The position numbers and the translations under genes are program-made. 64,000 nt of DNA from Synaphobranchus kaupii (taxonomy: Eukaryota; Chordata; Actinopteri; Anguilliformes; Synaphobranchidae): the NCBI GenBank assembly GCA_029718625.1, contig CM056376.1:20595091-20659090 (forward strand), written 5' to 3'. The notes under the pieces were generated by a model. The model saw nothing but the letters and a program-made list of their open reading frames with translations, ran no database searches and had not been told where the DNA came from. Positions 33,360 to 43,649 of this stretch are shown here, piece by piece; positions within the stretch are counted from its first letter, which is position 1, and each line of letters starts with the position of its first letter.

Positions 33360-35632
33360 TATGCTATTATTATTATGTCTTTATATCATTTATTTTTACA
33401 CACATCCCTACTGCAGCATATGGATGTGATGATTTATGATATCAAACTAAACAAGCTGAATTGTTCAGCAAAGCAGAGCCATGTAAACTTTGTGGTTTGA
33501 GGTTTGTGAAATAAAGTCATACATTGCATTGTTTTCAATGCACCTATTTTTTTATGAGGAAGACATTGTGAATCAATGACAGTGTTGCAGTGGAGAATTA
33601 AAAATGTTCTGTTCTGCAATACTAAGGGCTTACTGCATTAAATGTGATCATATACACTAAATTATATAATCATATGATCACTGTTAAAATGCAGATAATT
33701 ATTGCATAACGTAAGATATGAATCCAAAATTAACTTTGTATACAGTACAATTCCACACTGTACAATCTCTCTTTCCTACAGCTATTACTGCCCTCATGTA
33801 TGAGATGCAGTATAGAGATCTGTAACTGGTGTCATTTAGATCCCCACCAATAATAATTGGCTATACATCCTCTTAGTTCTCTAGGGCCACTTAACTGCGG
33901 TCTTGGCGGGCAGTGATCCAGCACATATTCCAGTTCTCTTTAAATCACTAATGTTGTCGGAATATCGGGAAGTTAAATTGTTTCACTCAAGCTCATGATT
34001 AGGAGGAATCAGTTTGTTAAGTGCCTGGCTGGAGCGAACAGACTCTGCGACCCCCTTGGACGGGGTTTGAGAAGCGAGGACCTGCTCTAGCGAATACCCG
34101 TGTTATAATTAAAATGGATTATGTTGTTCCGCTGTGAGTAACAACTGCTACATTTTTGTCCCGCCACGTTCTCATTGCTCCACCGCAGACGTTGAAGAGG
34201 AAGCGGAGGAAGAATGGCTGCTTTGTCCTACCCGTGCCGGCACTGGATCTCTGGTGGGTTTCCGTTTCCATCTCTTCTAGGAGGGAGGCCTCGCACGTCA
34301 CGCGGAGGCGCTAATTCCACTCGCGGGCGAGGCGCAGCGGCTGAGGAAGGTGCAGCGTACTCTTCCTGCATTTTTCTCCCTTACTATTTGCGTCATTAAA
34401 CATGAGCACGGGGGGAATGTGCACGGTCTTTTCACCCGCTTTCTCAGACCGGATTGGCTTAGTGTCAGCGGGGGTGAAATGGCGCAAATTCAGCTGAAAC
34501 TAAAATATACACACTGTCCTGTTCTCTCATCCCAGAGCCGCTTTTATGCGGAAGAATGAGGAATGAAGCATTCAGGGGAAACCAATTTAGTCTGTTGTCA
34601 GGATACCGTACACTTTGGTCACTGTCTTGACAACTATATGTGGAACATAAATACAAAGCAGAGATTCATTATGCCATCACACTCATAAAATGGAGGCTCC
34701 TTTTTAGCACCGTGCAGTACGTACTGCAACACATTTTGATTACCAGGTACCTTTACAAAGAATGAAGAGAGACTATTTTGAAGTACTGGAAATTACATAA
34801 ATTAAAACGTAAGGCATGGTACAAAAGCAATCAGCCTCACTAATTCACATGCAACAGCATGCATGACAAACAAACAATAATTAGCTAAATAGTGCAAAGG
34901 CTCATGGGAGCCATTACTATCTTTAACAGGGGACAATAGATGCCACATTATCACAGCCTTGAAGCGTAAGGTAGAATCAGTTTCATTCACGCTGCATAAA
35001 TATTTATAAATGTATTCTTATATTTATACAAATGATTGAAAGGTCTGCAGAAGACTGGAAAGATTGTGCAATGTGCACAGGGTTTAAACGAGGGATAAAT
35101 TGATCGATGAATGGTTATGGTTCCTGAACCATACTGATTTTCCATAAGATTAAAATTATTTTGGTTTTAAAAAGGTCGATCCTACGATTATTTTATATTC
35201 TCATTTTGTTAAAACGTTAGTTTGTTGCAAAAGTCCTCTCAGTAAGCAAACCCCTCCAGATTCCTTATTTTATATACCTGCAAATCGGTACTACAGTGGT
35301 CTGCTAGCAGCTTGCCTCAGCCGTCCCTGAAGGAGCTGCTGAAATGCCACAAAAACTTATTTAAAATCTTATTTTTTTCCTCTGAAGTAGAAAATATTAG
35401 CTTGTTTTAAGTTACTTTTTGCTTGTCAAGTGAAATTGGTAAATCTTGGAATGAGTCAAACTGTCTCACCTTATGGGCAATATTGTTGTCTTATTTGGCA
35501 AAAAATAAATAGAAATAAGATTTCAACTTATTTTTTTCGTTTTTTCAGTGTGTTCACATTGTCCTATATGGAATCTTTCTGACATGAACTTACCAGGCAT
35601 TAAATCAATGTCCTGTTTTAGTCAAGGCTTTC
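33360..35632. other. Intergenic stretch with a CpG-rich patch at ~34020-34400
   Basis: The patch at 34020-34400 has many CG sites (for example CACGTCACGCGGAGGCG) and the ORF MAALSYPCRH at 34214, but no coding homology. A T-rich segment at ~35340-35555 ending TTTTTTCAGTG resembles a dispersed fish repeat. No gene recognised. Confidence 0.4.
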
Positions 35633-38600
35633 TATGGGGTGCCAAATGTAAAGTAAAACACAACACGTTTTTCCTGTGTTTTTTTCTCAGATTTAGCATA
35701 AATGTGGCATTTTCCTAAGATTTATGCTAAATGTGAGTTTTTTTTCCAAGATTTTACAGACATGCTAAATAAACCTTTTAGCTGATATTTTCAGATTTAA
35801 TTGATAAATCTCAAATAAGCATTTCCTAAATATATAACTTAAATGTTAAATCTGAGTTTTCAAAAATAAATATTTAAAAAAATAAATATTTATTTATATC
35901 TTAAATCTTGCGTTGTAAAATAAATATTTATTTATATCTTAAATCTTGCGTTGTAAAATAAATATTTATTTATATCTTAAATCTTGCATTGTAAAATAAA
36001 TATTTATTTATATCTTAAATCTTGCGTTGTAAAATAAATATTTATTTATATCTTAAATCTTGCGTTGTAAAATAAATATTTATTTATATCTTAAATCTTG
36101 CATTGTAAAATAAATATTTATTTATATCTTAAATCTTGCGTTTTTATAAAACCAAGATTTAACATTTAAATAAATATTTATGTATATCTTAAATCTTGCG
36201 TTCTAAAATAAATATTTATTTATATCTTAAATCTTGCGTTTTTATAAAAACCAAGATTTAACATTTAAATAAATATTTATTTATATCTTAAATCTTGCGT
36301 TCTAAAATAAATATTTATTTATATCTTAAATCTTGCGTTTTTATAAAAACCAAGATTTAACATTTAAATAAATATTTATTTATATCTTAAATCTTGCGTT
36401 CTAAAATAAATATTTAGAAAAAAATAAATATTTATTTATATCTTAAATCTTGCGTTTGTAAATTCAACATTTAGCTAAATCTAAATCTTTAGTTTAAATC
36501 TTTTGAAAGATATACTAATTAACCCCGCCCCTTGGTGACTGGTATCCAATGGAGGGAGGAGGGGAAATAGCTTGCTTTAGTGATGGGGGTAATTGAGGGT
36601 CTTCTAGCGAAGTGTGAAACTTGACGTTAATTTCTATATTAATTCCTGTTTGACACACATTATTTACATAACCTACACACAGATAGCATCTGTTATAATC
36701 ATGTATGATGTCCAGAGAACTAACTAGATAGCATAGGCTACATTTTGGGCATATTGGCGTTTCCTTGACTGATTTCTTATGGTGAAGTTGAATATTGACA
36801 GCCAGCCAAGCCAAACAACAAACTCGCAGCTTGATTCAATAGATGGTTAGTGACCTAGCTCGCTAACCTGTCTGTCGGTAATGTCATAAAATAGCAGGAT
36901 TCTTGAAACAAACTCGAAACATTAAAACTACCGTTTGCACTTAGGTCGCTAGCTAACGTTACTTGAGATAGGAAGCGAATTGACGTTGACAAACTGAATG
37001 GGGGCCAGCAGTCTGACACGACTGGTTAATATAGTCGCGAGTGTCTGGCTAGGAAGGGGTTCGCCTACTATGTTATTACACATTGATATGGTTACAATTG
37101 CCTAGAAATACAGACAATACTTCTGCAAACCTTGCGTCTCCGTCAAGCTAATACGGGACTCGGTTTGTTCCGTATTTTATCTTCTACTGAAGTTTCTCAA
37201 CAGGGGCACCAGAGGGCACTGGTGGACTTTAAGAGATGCTCATACTGGGAGACAAAAAAGAAAGGTCGAGAGGTGGGCTATCGTGTTATAGAATTCATAG
37301 AATTTTTCTTTTGAAAAACTGTACAGTCCATGTGTGTCAAATGGTGTAGGCACCGTGTGCCTCAGTAGGTCACTATAGCAGAAATCGCAGAACTTTCATA
37401 AACATTCTATTGTCGCGCTACATATACACTGTGATCGTTGTCGTTCGCAAAAAGTATAAAGGCATTCCAGCGACAGTTTACACTCAGGGGACAATGGAGA
37501 AAGAAGCAGCTTTAATAGGCTAGCCTATATCTCATTATGACTTCTGCTTTCCCCCTTTTTTGTCGAAGGCCTCTGAAATAAAGTTTATAAATATCCATTT
37601 CGAGGGCACCGTATATTGTTTGGAATGTCATTCACTGCGTCTTTCATACACTTGTAGGATGTGGGTTTTGAACGAGGTAGCAAATAAAACGTTTGTAATT
37701 AAACCTCAACATTACATTACAGTCATTTAGCAGACGCTTTTATCCAAAGCGACATACAATAAGTGCATACAGAAACGTCACTACAGAACAGAAAAGACAA
37801 AGCACGTCCTTCCCATAACGTAGCAGCTATCCCTAGCAATGAACGTTGAATGTAGTTCACGGTAAGCTGTGGGTAAATCAGCTATACTACACTTCTGTAA
37901 ACTCCAAAAGTTACGTGGTTTATGTAACTTTATCTGAAACGCAAAGAAAATGTTGTTATTGTTAAATTTTTTTGGAATACCCAATAAAAGATCATTTTTT
38001 CTCCACTCGAAGCACGACCTGTGGGAGGCGAGGAACATCAAAGTCTACCAAAAAAAACAACAATAGACCTGGTCACTCTTCGCAAGAGAATACAAAACCT
38101 CCGCAGGGACGGCCTTATGGTGGACCTCAATAAATATAAAAGACTGACAAAAGAGAAATGGGGGGGGGGGGGACGTGGACGACTGGAAAAAAACTTGATC
38201 TCTAAAGACACACACAACCACATTTTACCGTTTTCATGGAAATGGAATAAATGACAATGTATTACATTTCAATCGGAATTCAATAGTGTTTATTGTATTA
38301 TTACACTTTATTATGATCATCATTATTATAGCTTGATGTAGGGACAGTGACCTTTTTTTTAACTAAAGGAATAAACTATAAAAGCACAGTAAAACGAATA
38401 GCATACATAATAAAAGCACAATAAAATAAAAGGACAAATATAGGACATTGAATTATTATTATTATTATTGTTTTATATTAATAACCACGTTCTGCACTTT
38501 GTATTTTATAGGCTACCGCGTAATTATTGTGGGAGCCGCTAGGCTAACTAAAATGTTATAATACTGACAAACATCCAAAAATGCGACGCAGACGATATAA

Positions 38601-39198
38601 AATCGGTAAACATTAAAACAAGCAAAATGACGGTGACATTGTTTTTCAACTCTATCCTTCACGTTGACAGATTATGATTTACTCTTGCAAACCACCGGTC
38701 CACAAAATGGTCATAGCAACAAATTAAAGTAGACTAACCCTTGTCAAATTAAATATTTAATTTGTAAATTGTGATTCATGAATTCTGAAAAAGAGCATGC
38801 GGTGTGAGGAATGTCAGAAAGACAAAGAAAAACGAGAGAAATCGTTAATAACTGGTATTATCGCTAGCTGCTAGAAGCTGCCAGCTTGCGAGGTGGGAGC
38901 TGCCAGTGAGCTGCGAGGTCCGAGGTCTGCGAGCTCACAGCTCGCACAGAAGGATTGTAACCGCTCTCCAGTGTTCTGTCCATAGTCACCGACACATCCA
39001 CGCCTGCCTCCTGAAGTGTTTCTGATCTTTCAGACAGGTGTTTGGAGGTAGCATAGCAATGCATCTCATCGGTGAAGCCCTCTTAATCATTCTGCATTGA
39101 AATTATGAAATAAGAATAATATTTGAGTTCCACAACTGTTCAATTCAATTCAATTGTATTGTATTTGTATAGCGCTTTTTACAGAGAACTGTCACAAA
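35633..39198 (+). repeat. Left arm of the fold-back element
   Basis: Contains, in order, the terminus, T-rich CTCAGATTTAGCATAAAT repeats, the 38-bp subrepeat array (~35868-36455), a unique segment with a minus-strand 99-codon frame (36515-36814), the fish repeat around 37720-37930, a G run (38160-38172), and the start of a second dispersed fish repeat (39140-39198). Relative to the right arm it has about 22-24 bp extra near 38880-38915. Confidence 0.9.
35868..36455. repeat. Tandem ~38 bp AT-rich subrepeats, left arm
   Basis: About 13 copies of a 38-bp unit containing AAATAAATATTTATTT (a perfect 16-bp palindrome) followed by ATCTTAAATCTTGCGTT. Some copies are interrupted by a segment with ACCAAGATTTAACATTTAAA. 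Confidence 0.95.
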
Positions 39199-39420
39199 AA
39201 GACGCTGCACAGAGAAACAGAAGGAAAATTGAGTACAAAAAAAAAACCCAGCCAGCAAAACGACGTAAAAAAAAACTCCCCGGTGGGAAGAAAAAGCACT
39301 CAACAGTGGCGAGAAAAAACTCCCCAATGGGAAGAAATCTCGGAAGGAACCTGGCTAGAGAGGGGGGACCCATCCTTCGCTGGCCGGCCCGGTTTAAACT
39401 AAGGGTGGGATGGATGGTAA
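39140..39420 (+). repeat. Dispersed teleost repeat at the palindrome centre
   Basis: TTGTATAGCGCTTTTTACA, then GTGGCGAGAAAAAACTCCCC and GGGACCCATCC, form a sequence type widespread in fish genomes as I know them. Its first ~60 bp lie in the left arm and are mirrored in the right arm (40052-40115); the rest is spacer only, so the palindrome boundary falls inside this repeat. Confidence 0.65.
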
Positions 39421-40051
39421 TATACTGTAATGAGAGATCTAATAGAACTAGCTGGTTATGAAAGCATATCCGCGCCAAAATTCAAATGAAAATGCAAATC
39501 GGCGATTGCATTTCGTTAACATATACGATGCGCGCAAAAACCATGACATAAGTCAAATGAAAATGCAAAAGGTGCACATTGCGTTTTCATTTGCAAGTTA
39601 TTGTACGCACTTTATCTGACAATTTGAAAATGTTAATCCAAATCCATTTCACATTTAATTTTTCTCGCCCTCTACGACACAACCCTGCCATAATTTTAAT
39701 GAAAATGAAAAACCACATTTGCATTAGCAGTTTCTTGTTGCAATCGCATGATCCATGACAAAAAGGAAATGATAATTCAATTCGCCATTTAACATATCGT
39801 TTTCATGCTTTTGCGGCACAAGAGTGACATAATTCAAATGCAATGGCATTGTATCCGTTTGCATCCGAAGTTCCGAACTGAAAATGCAATGCAAACTGCA
39901 ATGCAAATGCAAACTGTCAAAGCTGCCCATCAAGGCGGGGCCTCGAAGAAAGGGGCGTACAGGGGACTGTTCAAACCACTGAACATAATGGTTGTCTGTG
40001 ATTTCGGTCGTCAGGCAGTTACCAGGCTAGATAGCGACATTTCCTTGTCAC
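39199..40051. other. Central spacer (loop) of the fold-back element
   Basis: Unpaired 853 bp: the remaining dispersed repeat, then sequence rich in ATGAAAATGCAAA and GCAATGCAAATGC motifs. The frame at 39805-40071 is composition-driven and does not resemble a known protein. Confidence 0.75.
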
Positions 40052-43000
40052 TTTGTGACAGTTCTCTGTAAAAAGCGCTATACAAATACAATACAATTGA
40101 ATTGAATTGAACAGTTGTGGAACTCAATTATTATTCTTATTTCATAATTTCAATGCAGAATGATTAAGAGGGCTTCACGGATGAGATGCATTGCTATGCT
40201 ACCTCCAAACACCTGTCTGAAAGATCAGAAACACTTCAGGAGGCAGGCGTGGATGTGTCGGTGACTATGGACAGAACACTGGAGAGCGGTTACAATCCTT
40301 CTATGCGAGCTGTGAGCTCGCAGACCTCGCACCTCGCAAGCTGGCTGCTTCTAGCAGCTAGCGATAATACCAGTTATTAACGATTTCTCTCGTTTTTCTT
40401 TGTCTTTCTGACATTCCTCACACCGCATGCTCTTTTTCAGAATTCATGAATCACAATTGCAAGTAAATATTTAATTTGACAAGGGTTAGTCTACTTTAAT
40501 TTGTTGCTATGACCATTTTGTGGACCGGTGGTTTGCAAGAGTAAATCATAATCTGTCAACGTGAAGGATAGAGTTGAAAAACAATGTCACCGTCATTTTG
40601 CTTGTTTTAATGTTTACCGATTTTATATCGTCTGCGTCGCATTTTTGGATGTTTGTCAGTATTATAACATTTTAGTTAGCCTAGCGGCTCCCACAATAAT
40701 TACGCGGTAGCCTATAAAATACAAAGTGCAGAACGTGGTTATTAATATAAAACAATAATAATAATAATAATTCAATGTCCTATATTTGTCCTTTTATTTT
40801 ATTGTGCTTTTATTATGTATGCTATTCGTTTTACTGTGCGTTTATAGTTTATTCCTTTAGTAAAAAAAAAGGTCACTGTCCCTACATCAAGCTATAATAA
40901 TGATAATCATAATAAAGTGTAATAATACAATAAACACTATTGAATTCCGATTGAAATGTAATACATTGTCATTTATTCAATTTCTATGAAAACGGTAAAA
41001 TGTGGTTGTGTGTGTCTTTAGAGATCAAGTTTTTTTCCAGTCGTCCACGTCCCCTCCCCATTTCTCTTTTGTCAGTCTTTCATATATTTTTTGAGGTCCA
41101 CCATAACGCCGTCCCTGCGGAGGTTTTGTATTCTCTTGCGAAGAGTGACCAGGTCTATTGTTGTTTTTTTTTTGGTAGACTTTGATGTTCCTCGCCTCCC
41201 ACAGGTCGTGCTTCGAGTGGAGAAAAAATTATCTTTTATTGGGTATTCCAAAAAAATTTAACAATAACAACATTTTCTTTGCGTTTCAGATAAAGTTACA
41301 TAAACCACGTAACTTTTGGAGTTTACAGAAGTGTAGTATAGCTGATTTACCCACAGCTTACCGTGAACTACATTCAACGTTCATTGCTAGGGATAGCTGC
41401 TACGTTATGGGAAGGACGTGCTTTGTCTTATCTGTTCTGTAGTGACGTTTCTGTATGCACTTATTGTATGTCGCTTTGGATAAAAGCGTCTGCTAAATGA
41501 CTGTAATGTAATGTTGAGGTTTAATTTCAAACGTTTTATTTGCTACCTCGTTCAAAACCACATCCTACAAGTGTATGAAAGACGCAGTGAATGACATTCC
41601 AAACAATATACGGTGCCCTCGAAATGGATATTTATAAACTTTATTTCAGAGGCCTCCGACAAAAAAGGGGTAAAGCAGAAGTCATAATGAGATGTAGGCT
41701 AGCCTATTAAAGCTGCTTCTTTCTCCATTGTCCCCTGAGTGTAAACTGTCGCTGGAATGCCTTTATACTTTTTGCGAACGACAACGACCACAGTGTATAT
41801 GTAGCGCGACAATAGAATGTTTATGAAAGTTCTGCGATTTCTGCTATAGTGACCTACTGAGGCACACGGTGCCTACACCATTTGACACACATGGACTGTA
41901 CAGTTTTTCAAAATAAAAATTCTATGAATTCTATAACACGATAGCCCACCTCTCGACCTTTCTTTTTTGTCTCCCAGTATGAGCATCTCTTAAAGTCCAC
42001 CAGTGCCCTCTGGTGCCCCTGTTGAGAAACTTCAGTAGAAGATAAAATACGGAACAAACCGAGTCCCGTATTAGCTTGACGGAGACGCAAGGTTTGCAGA
42101 AGTATTGTCTGTATTTCTAGGCAATTGTAACCATATCAATGTGTAATAACATAGTAGGCGAACCCCTTCCTAGCCAGACACTCGCGACTATATTAACCAG
42201 TCGTGTCAGACTGCTGGCCCCCATGCAGTTTGTCAACGTCAATTCGCTTCTTATCTCAAGTAACGTTAGCTAGCGACCTAAGTGCACACGGTAGTTTTAA
42301 TGTTTCGAGTTTGTTTCAAGAATCCTGCTATTTTATGACATTACCGACAGACAGGTTAGCGAGCTAGGTCACTAACCATCTATTGAATCAAGCTGCGAGT
42401 TTGTTGTTTGGCTTGGCTGGCTGTCAATATTCAACTTCACCATAAGAAATCAGTCAAGGAAACGCCAATATGCCCAAAATGTAGCCTATGCTATCTAGTT
42501 AGTTCTCTGGACATCATACATGATTATAACAGATGCTATCTGTGTGTAGGTTATGTAAATAATGTGTGTCAAACAGGAATTAATACAGAAATTAACGTCA
42601 AGTTTCACACTTCGCTAGAAGACCCTCAATTACCCCCATCACTAAAGCAAGCTATTTCCCCTCCTCCCTCCATTGGATACCAGTCACCAAGGGGCGGGGT
42701 TAATTAGTATATCTTTCAAAAGATTTAAACTAAAGATTTAGATTTAGCTAAATGTTGAATTTACAAACGCAAGATTTAAGATATAAATAAATATTTATTT
42801 TTTTCTAAATATTTATTTTAGAACGCAAGATTTAAGATATAAATAAATATTTATTTAAATGTTAAATCTTGGTTTTTATAAAAACGCAAGATTTAAGATA
42901 TAAATAAATATTTATTTTAGAACGCAAGATTTAAGATATAAATAAATATTTATTTAAATGTTAAATCTTGGTTTTTATAAAAACGCAAGATTTAAGATAT

Positions 43001-43589
43001 AAATAAATATTTATTTTACAACGCAAGATTTAAGATATAAATAAATATTTATTTAAATGTTAAATCTTGGTTTTATAAAAATGCAAGATTTAAGATATAA
43101 ATAAATATTTATTTTACAACGCAAGATTTAAGATATAAATAAATATTTATTTTACAACGCAAGATTTAAGATATAAATAAATATTTATTTTACAACACAA
43201 GATTTAAGATATAAATAAATATTTATTTTACAACGCAAGATTTAAGATATAAATAAATATTTATTTTACAACGCAAGATTTAAGATATAAATAAATATTT
43301 ATTTTACAACGCAAGATTTAAGATATAAATAAATATTTATTTTTTTAAATATTTATTTTTGAAAACTCAGATTTAACATTTAAGTTATATATTTAGGAAA
43401 TGCTTATTTGAGATTTATCAATTAAATCTGAAAATATCAACTAAAAGGTTTATTTAGCATGTCTGTAAAATCTTGGGAAAAAAACTCACATTTAGCATAA
43501 ATCTTAGGAAAATGCCACATTTATGCTAAATCTGAGAAAAAAACACAGGAAAAACGTGTTGTGTTTTACTTTACATTCGGCACCCCATA
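40052..43589 (-). repeat. Right arm of the fold-back element
   Basis: Inverted copy of the left arm, 28 bp shorter overall. Frames at 40186, 41182, 41908 and 42408 mirror those at 38864, 37781, 37132 and 36515. The 99-codon frames differ by one residue (Ile/Thr), showing the arms have begun to diverge. Confidence 0.9.
42768..43350. repeat. Tandem ~38 bp AT-rich subrepeats, right arm
   Basis: About 13 units in inverse orientation (AACGCAAGATTTAAGATAT, then AAATAAATATTTATTT). The order and spacing of variant units broadly mirror the left array. Confidence 0.95.
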
Positions 43590-43602
43590 GCTTTCCTTAG
43601 AA

Positions 43603-43642
43603 TTTATGGATAACATTCAGATGTGAATGTCATATCCATAAA
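43603..43642. repeat. Imperfect hairpin just outside the fold-back element
   Basis: TTTATGGATAACATTCA and TGAATGTCATATCCATAAA pair around GATG, next to the element's right target duplication. Confidence 0.7.
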
Positions 43643-43649
43643 ACAGTCT

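Larger units (their letters stand above)
35633..43589. mobile_element. 7.96 kb fold-back (palindromic) element with 6-bp target duplication
   Basis: Left arm 35633-39198 and right arm 40052-43589 are inverted copies of ~3.55 kb, almost identical, around a spacer of 853 bp. The outer ends read TATGGGGTGCC and GGCACCCCATA. The flanks carry the same hexamer GCTTTC (35627-35632 and 43590-43595), the mark of an insertion and not of a simple inverted duplication. Near each end lies an array of ~38 bp AT-rich tandem subrepeats. Long inverted repeats with subterminal tandem repeats define fold-back elements (as in Drosophila FB or Galileo). No transposase was recognised. Candidate classes with 6-bp duplications include Dada and Polinton, but nothing assigns this one. 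Confidence 0.8.

Noticed and set aside
38021..38254. Basic, Lys/Arg-rich frame in the left palindrome arm (LVTLRKRIQNLRRDGLMVD)
   Set aside because: Looked like a coiled-coil or DNA-binding remnant, but the mirrored frame is broken in the right arm and the frame runs through a G run. No family recognised.
35633..43589. Explanation of the palindrome as an assembly artefact
   Set aside because: The arms differ by substitutions and a ~22-24 bp indel, the spacer is unique, and a hexamer is duplicated at the outer edges. An artefact would not produce a target duplication. Raw reads could still overturn this.
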